This document shows positions 18,361 through 20,807 of a DNA stretch of 20,807 bases, in pieces. The notes beneath the pieces were generated by a model. The model saw only the letters and a program-made list of their open reading frames with translations. It did no database searches and was not told where the DNA came from. Origin of the DNA: Ophiothrix spiculata. Lineage: Eukaryota; Echinodermata; Ophiuroidea; Amphilepidida; Ophiotrichidae. Numbering within the stretch: position 1 is the first letter of the stretch; every line of letters starts with the position of its first letter. The stretch lies in the NCBI GenBank assembly GCA_000969725.1, contig JXSR01S011190.1. The stretch is one strand, 5' to 3'. The position numbers and the translations under genes are program-made.

Positions 18361-18985
18361 TAAACGTTAAAATTTAGTAAAAAAGAAAGAAGCTTCTAAA
18401 CGAGTTGGTTAACAATGGTAAACTTCCAATGAGGCTTTTGTAATGCATAACATATATTTTCAAACACACAAAATATAAGATTTGCTTTGATTTTATAATA
18501 GTGTACATATCATAAATGTCTACAATACATGTGATAAATTTGCTATCCCCTGTTTTCTCTCATTCAATATATAAATCATCAATAAATTGAGTTTGTATCA
18601 CATGAGGACAGACTTTGCATCCTCTGCCTGAAGGTCGTTGTAAAGTAGCTATATCAGTTGTAGTGAACCTGCAGCAGATGAACACAAATTCCCATTCTTG
18701 AGCTGTTTCGATATAGCACGACACATTTGCATATTGCCTCAATGGTCAGTCATGAAAAAAATTGCTTTAATCCAACTCAAAATGGGTCGTTGCAACCACC
18801 ATGGGAAGATGACTAATATATGATCTTGCCGTGCTTTCTCCAAATACATGACAAGGTAGAGTTTGTGCACTAGAAATTTTTGACGTCACACTTATCATGA
18901 GGCAGCCCAGAGGACAGTTGGAAACCAACTTCAATATGACAAAAGCTTTTCATCACAGGGGATAACTAAAAGTACTGTGCATATA
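18361..18985. other. Intergenic sequence, nothing firm
   Basis: TATCCCCTGT near 18552 and its inverse ACAGGGGATA near 18956 could be the ends of an old ~410-bp insertion, but the match does not extend. No coding frame supported. Confidence 0.4.
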
Positions 18986-19876
18986 TGTGACACGCCATAT
19001 CGAATGGTACATTAAGGGTCCCAAAACCAAAATTGATTTTTTTTTGGTCTCATCTAAAAAGTTGAGATTTAAAGCTTTAAAAAGACATCTTGATTTTGGT
19101 TATTGGATGTTCTGTTGCAAAGTTATATCAAAATTGCTAAGAGGCATCGGGCTGATTCAGAAAACTATAGTTCTGAGAAAATTAAGTTTTTGTACTGAGG
19201 AAAATTTGAATGGAGAGAGGATTTTTATATTGGTTTTTGACATATTTTTGTTATGTTTTGGATGTTGGAACCCGATTTATACCACGTGAATCAAAAAAAA
19301 TTGTGCACGGATTAAAACTAATATTGACCTTGATAAAAGCACCAAATCGTAAATTTCTTGTTATTGTAGTAAAGCAAATTTAATAAGCTTTCAAATGCAA
19401 AAAAAATGATGGAAATCAAAGAAAAAAAGATATGACCGATTTTGTTAGTACGTCTCTTTTTCTTCCATTCCAATGGGATTTACACAGTTAAGCAAGATAT
19501 CACAATTACTGGTTATGGCATTATGATAAAAGGTAAGAAGTACTTACAAAGTTGGTCATATCTTTTTTTATTTTTCAACTGATTTCTATAATTTTTTCTG
19601 CATTTGAAAGCTTATTAAATTTGCTTTAGTACATTATCAAGAAATTTATGATTTGGTGCTTTTATCAAGGTCAAAATCAGTTTTAATCTGTGCACAATTT
19701 TTTTTGATTCACGTGGTATGATAGAATACACCTCAAAAGTAATGTTTCTGATGAAATCACTAATTTAATCTTGGATGTGATTTTTGACTATGCTCAGCTT
19801 CAATGGCTCCACAATGGCTCGTATCACGTAATTTACTATGCCAACCTTAAGGTACCTATTGATATGGCAGGTCACA
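18986..19876. mobile_element. 891-bp non-autonomous element with TGTGACMYGCCATATC ends
   Basis: The ends TGTGACACGCCATATCGAAT and ATTGATATGGCAGGTCACA are inverted over about 36 bases with six mismatches, including matching TTAAGG / CCTTAA at the inner side. TA or TATA flanks both. A second, much longer inverted repeat (19280-19718) lies inside. The left 294 bases carry a 100-codon plus-strand frame rich in K, F and L that I do not recognise and judge to be chance. Confidence 0.75.
19280..19718. repeat. Long inverted repeat, arms ~175 bp
   Basis: TACCACGTGAATCAAAAAAA at the left is matched by TTTTTTTGATTCACGTGGTA at the right. The arms go on with ATTGTGCAC, CTTGATAAAAGCACCAAATC, AATTTAATAAGCTTTCAAAT and GATATGACC, to a spacer of about 85 bases near 19454-19540. 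The arms are about 85% identical by eye. It could be a foldback element nested in the larger one, or that element's subterminal repeat. Confidence 0.9.
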
Positions 19877-19877
19877 T

Positions 19878-20345
19878 ATAATTAGAGAATAAAAGATAAG
19901 ATTTATTGTTTTGCCTGTCACATAATGGATGGGCGTACATTATTTTGAGTAATGGGTGCCCTCGCAGGGGGTGCCCATTACAAAAAAATAATGTACGCCC
20001 ATCCATTATGAGACGATAGATGACAGGCAAAACAATAAATCGCCATCTTTTATTCTCATTCTTAGTCACAAATATGAGTCATTTATAAACCAAAAACGAT
20101 GAAAACTATTGCCAAAAACTATAAACATTATCATTGGAAATATGTACACCCCTATTCAAACATGAAATATTCCAAACCCAGTTAAGCTGTTCGCACCGGA
20201 GGTGTGCGTATACCTGCATCGCGCCGTGATTTTGAACGCGCAGCTCCACTGCGTTTAACGCTGTTCGCTCTGTCATCTATCGCCTCATAATGGATGGCCA
20301 AAATTCCTTATTAGGAAGTAAAAACGCACTCACTGACTAAGAATA
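19878..20345 (-). mobile_element. Compound foldback element, copy B
   Basis: Inverted copy of the element at 2437-2860, and the more complete of the two (468 bp). It contains a near-perfect palindrome at about 19884-20058 centred near 19966, with arms GAGAATAAAAGAT, TTATTGTTTTGCCTGTCA and ATGGATGGGCGTACATTATT; only a 10-base gap (AGACGATAGA) and a few changes separate the arms. TCCATTATGAGACGATAGAT at 20002-20021 recurs inverted at 20275-20294 with one change. It begins one base after the 18986-19876 element ends, so one probably used a TA at the edge of the other. A 65-codon minus-strand frame inside is a shadow of the palindrome. Confidence 0.85.
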
Positions 20346-20807
20346 GGTCAATTTTACCAAAAAAGTCACTCACACTCTTGCAGCCCTGATGGCACAATCA
20401 GTTACAAATACATCAATTAAAATATATAATACTAGATCTACGGTTCATGATTATTCAAAAAAATATATTATAAAACTGTATACTTTCAAAATTATTAAAA
20501 TATATTTACAATTTATCAATATATTAATGTGCATTAATAAATGTACATATACAAATATTGTAACATCAGATAAAATTATATTTATTATGTAAGTGTATAC
20601 ATATAATTTCAGAAAAGAAAAATACTGATAGCTATAAAATAAAGAAAATACTTGAAATGAAATACCATATGTTATGTAAATGTCAAAACAAGGCCTGGTG
20701 GGGCAAAACCAGCCAATTTACCTTTAACCTATATTTACTTCATATCAATCTGTATCACCAAAAAGATCCTGCTGTTGGCTTTCATATATCCATTTCAAAA
20801 TGTCAAC
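20346..20807. other. AT-rich sequence, nothing recognised
   Basis: Very AT-rich (20400-20640). AAGGCCTGG at 20691-20699 recalls the TAGGCCTGGTTAAACC of the tandem duplication near 9621, but the match is too short to use. No supported feature. Confidence 0.5.

Noticed and set aside
18548-18966. TATCCCCTGT / ACAGGGGATA as ends of an insertion
   Set aside because: Only ten bases match and the similarity does not extend inward.
18987-19289. 100-codon plus-strand frame, the longest in the window
   Set aside because: It begins inside the terminal repeat of a transposon-like element and ends in its inner repeat. Composition is AT-driven and I recognise no transposase motif.
19872-20069. 65-codon minus-strand frame in the foldback element
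   Set aside because: It runs through both arms of a palindrome, so the peptide is a product of the repeat.
1-20807. Retroviral, LINE or toxin gene remains
   Set aside because: No reverse transcriptase, gag, envelope or integrase motifs and no long terminal repeats were seen in any frame.

Overview
This is animal nuclear DNA, AT-rich, with short exons in long introns and dense short DNA transposons. It holds the 3' end of one recognisable gene. Two exons on the + strand (1292-1433 and 4853-5111) encode the last ~132 residues of ERp44 (TXNDC4), a thioredoxin-family chaperone of the early secretory pathway, ending in the RDEL retrieval signal. The protein is clearly metazoan. The type of repeats suggests a non-vertebrate, probably marine, animal such as an echinoderm or hemichordate, but that placement is an impression and rests on no diagnostic sequence.

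Layout. 1-1291 is intron that contains a decayed partial tandem copy of the following exon (about 1148-1280). 1292-1433 is the penultimate exon. 1434-4852 is the last intron, with two DNA-transposon-like insertions. 4853-5111 is the last exon, followed by a probable 3' UTR to about 5840. From there to the right end I see no convincing protein gene, apart from one unassigned minus-strand open frame at 8190-8471 with exon-like properties. The rest is a mosaic of non-autonomous DNA transposons (MITEs and foldback elements), tandem duplications and AT-rich filler.

The repeats are the main content after 6 kb. About fifteen separate inverted-repeat elements can be outlined. Several are flanked by TA, which points to Tc1/mariner-like or similar TA-targeting transposases acting from elsewhere in the genome. 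Some carry their own history: two MITEs abut and share one TA; a 239-bp MITE sits in one copy of a tandem duplication whose other copy still shows the empty site; a 150-bp MITE interrupts a minisatellite; and one compound foldback element occurs twice, 17 kb apart and in opposite orientation, once inside the ERp44 intron. I found no transposase, reverse transcriptase, retroviral part, tRNA, rRNA or CRISPR. Nothing here looks like a multi-gene system. The most interesting points are the partial exon duplication in ERp44, the lengthened glutamine-rich tail of that protein, and the fold-back architecture of the repeats.
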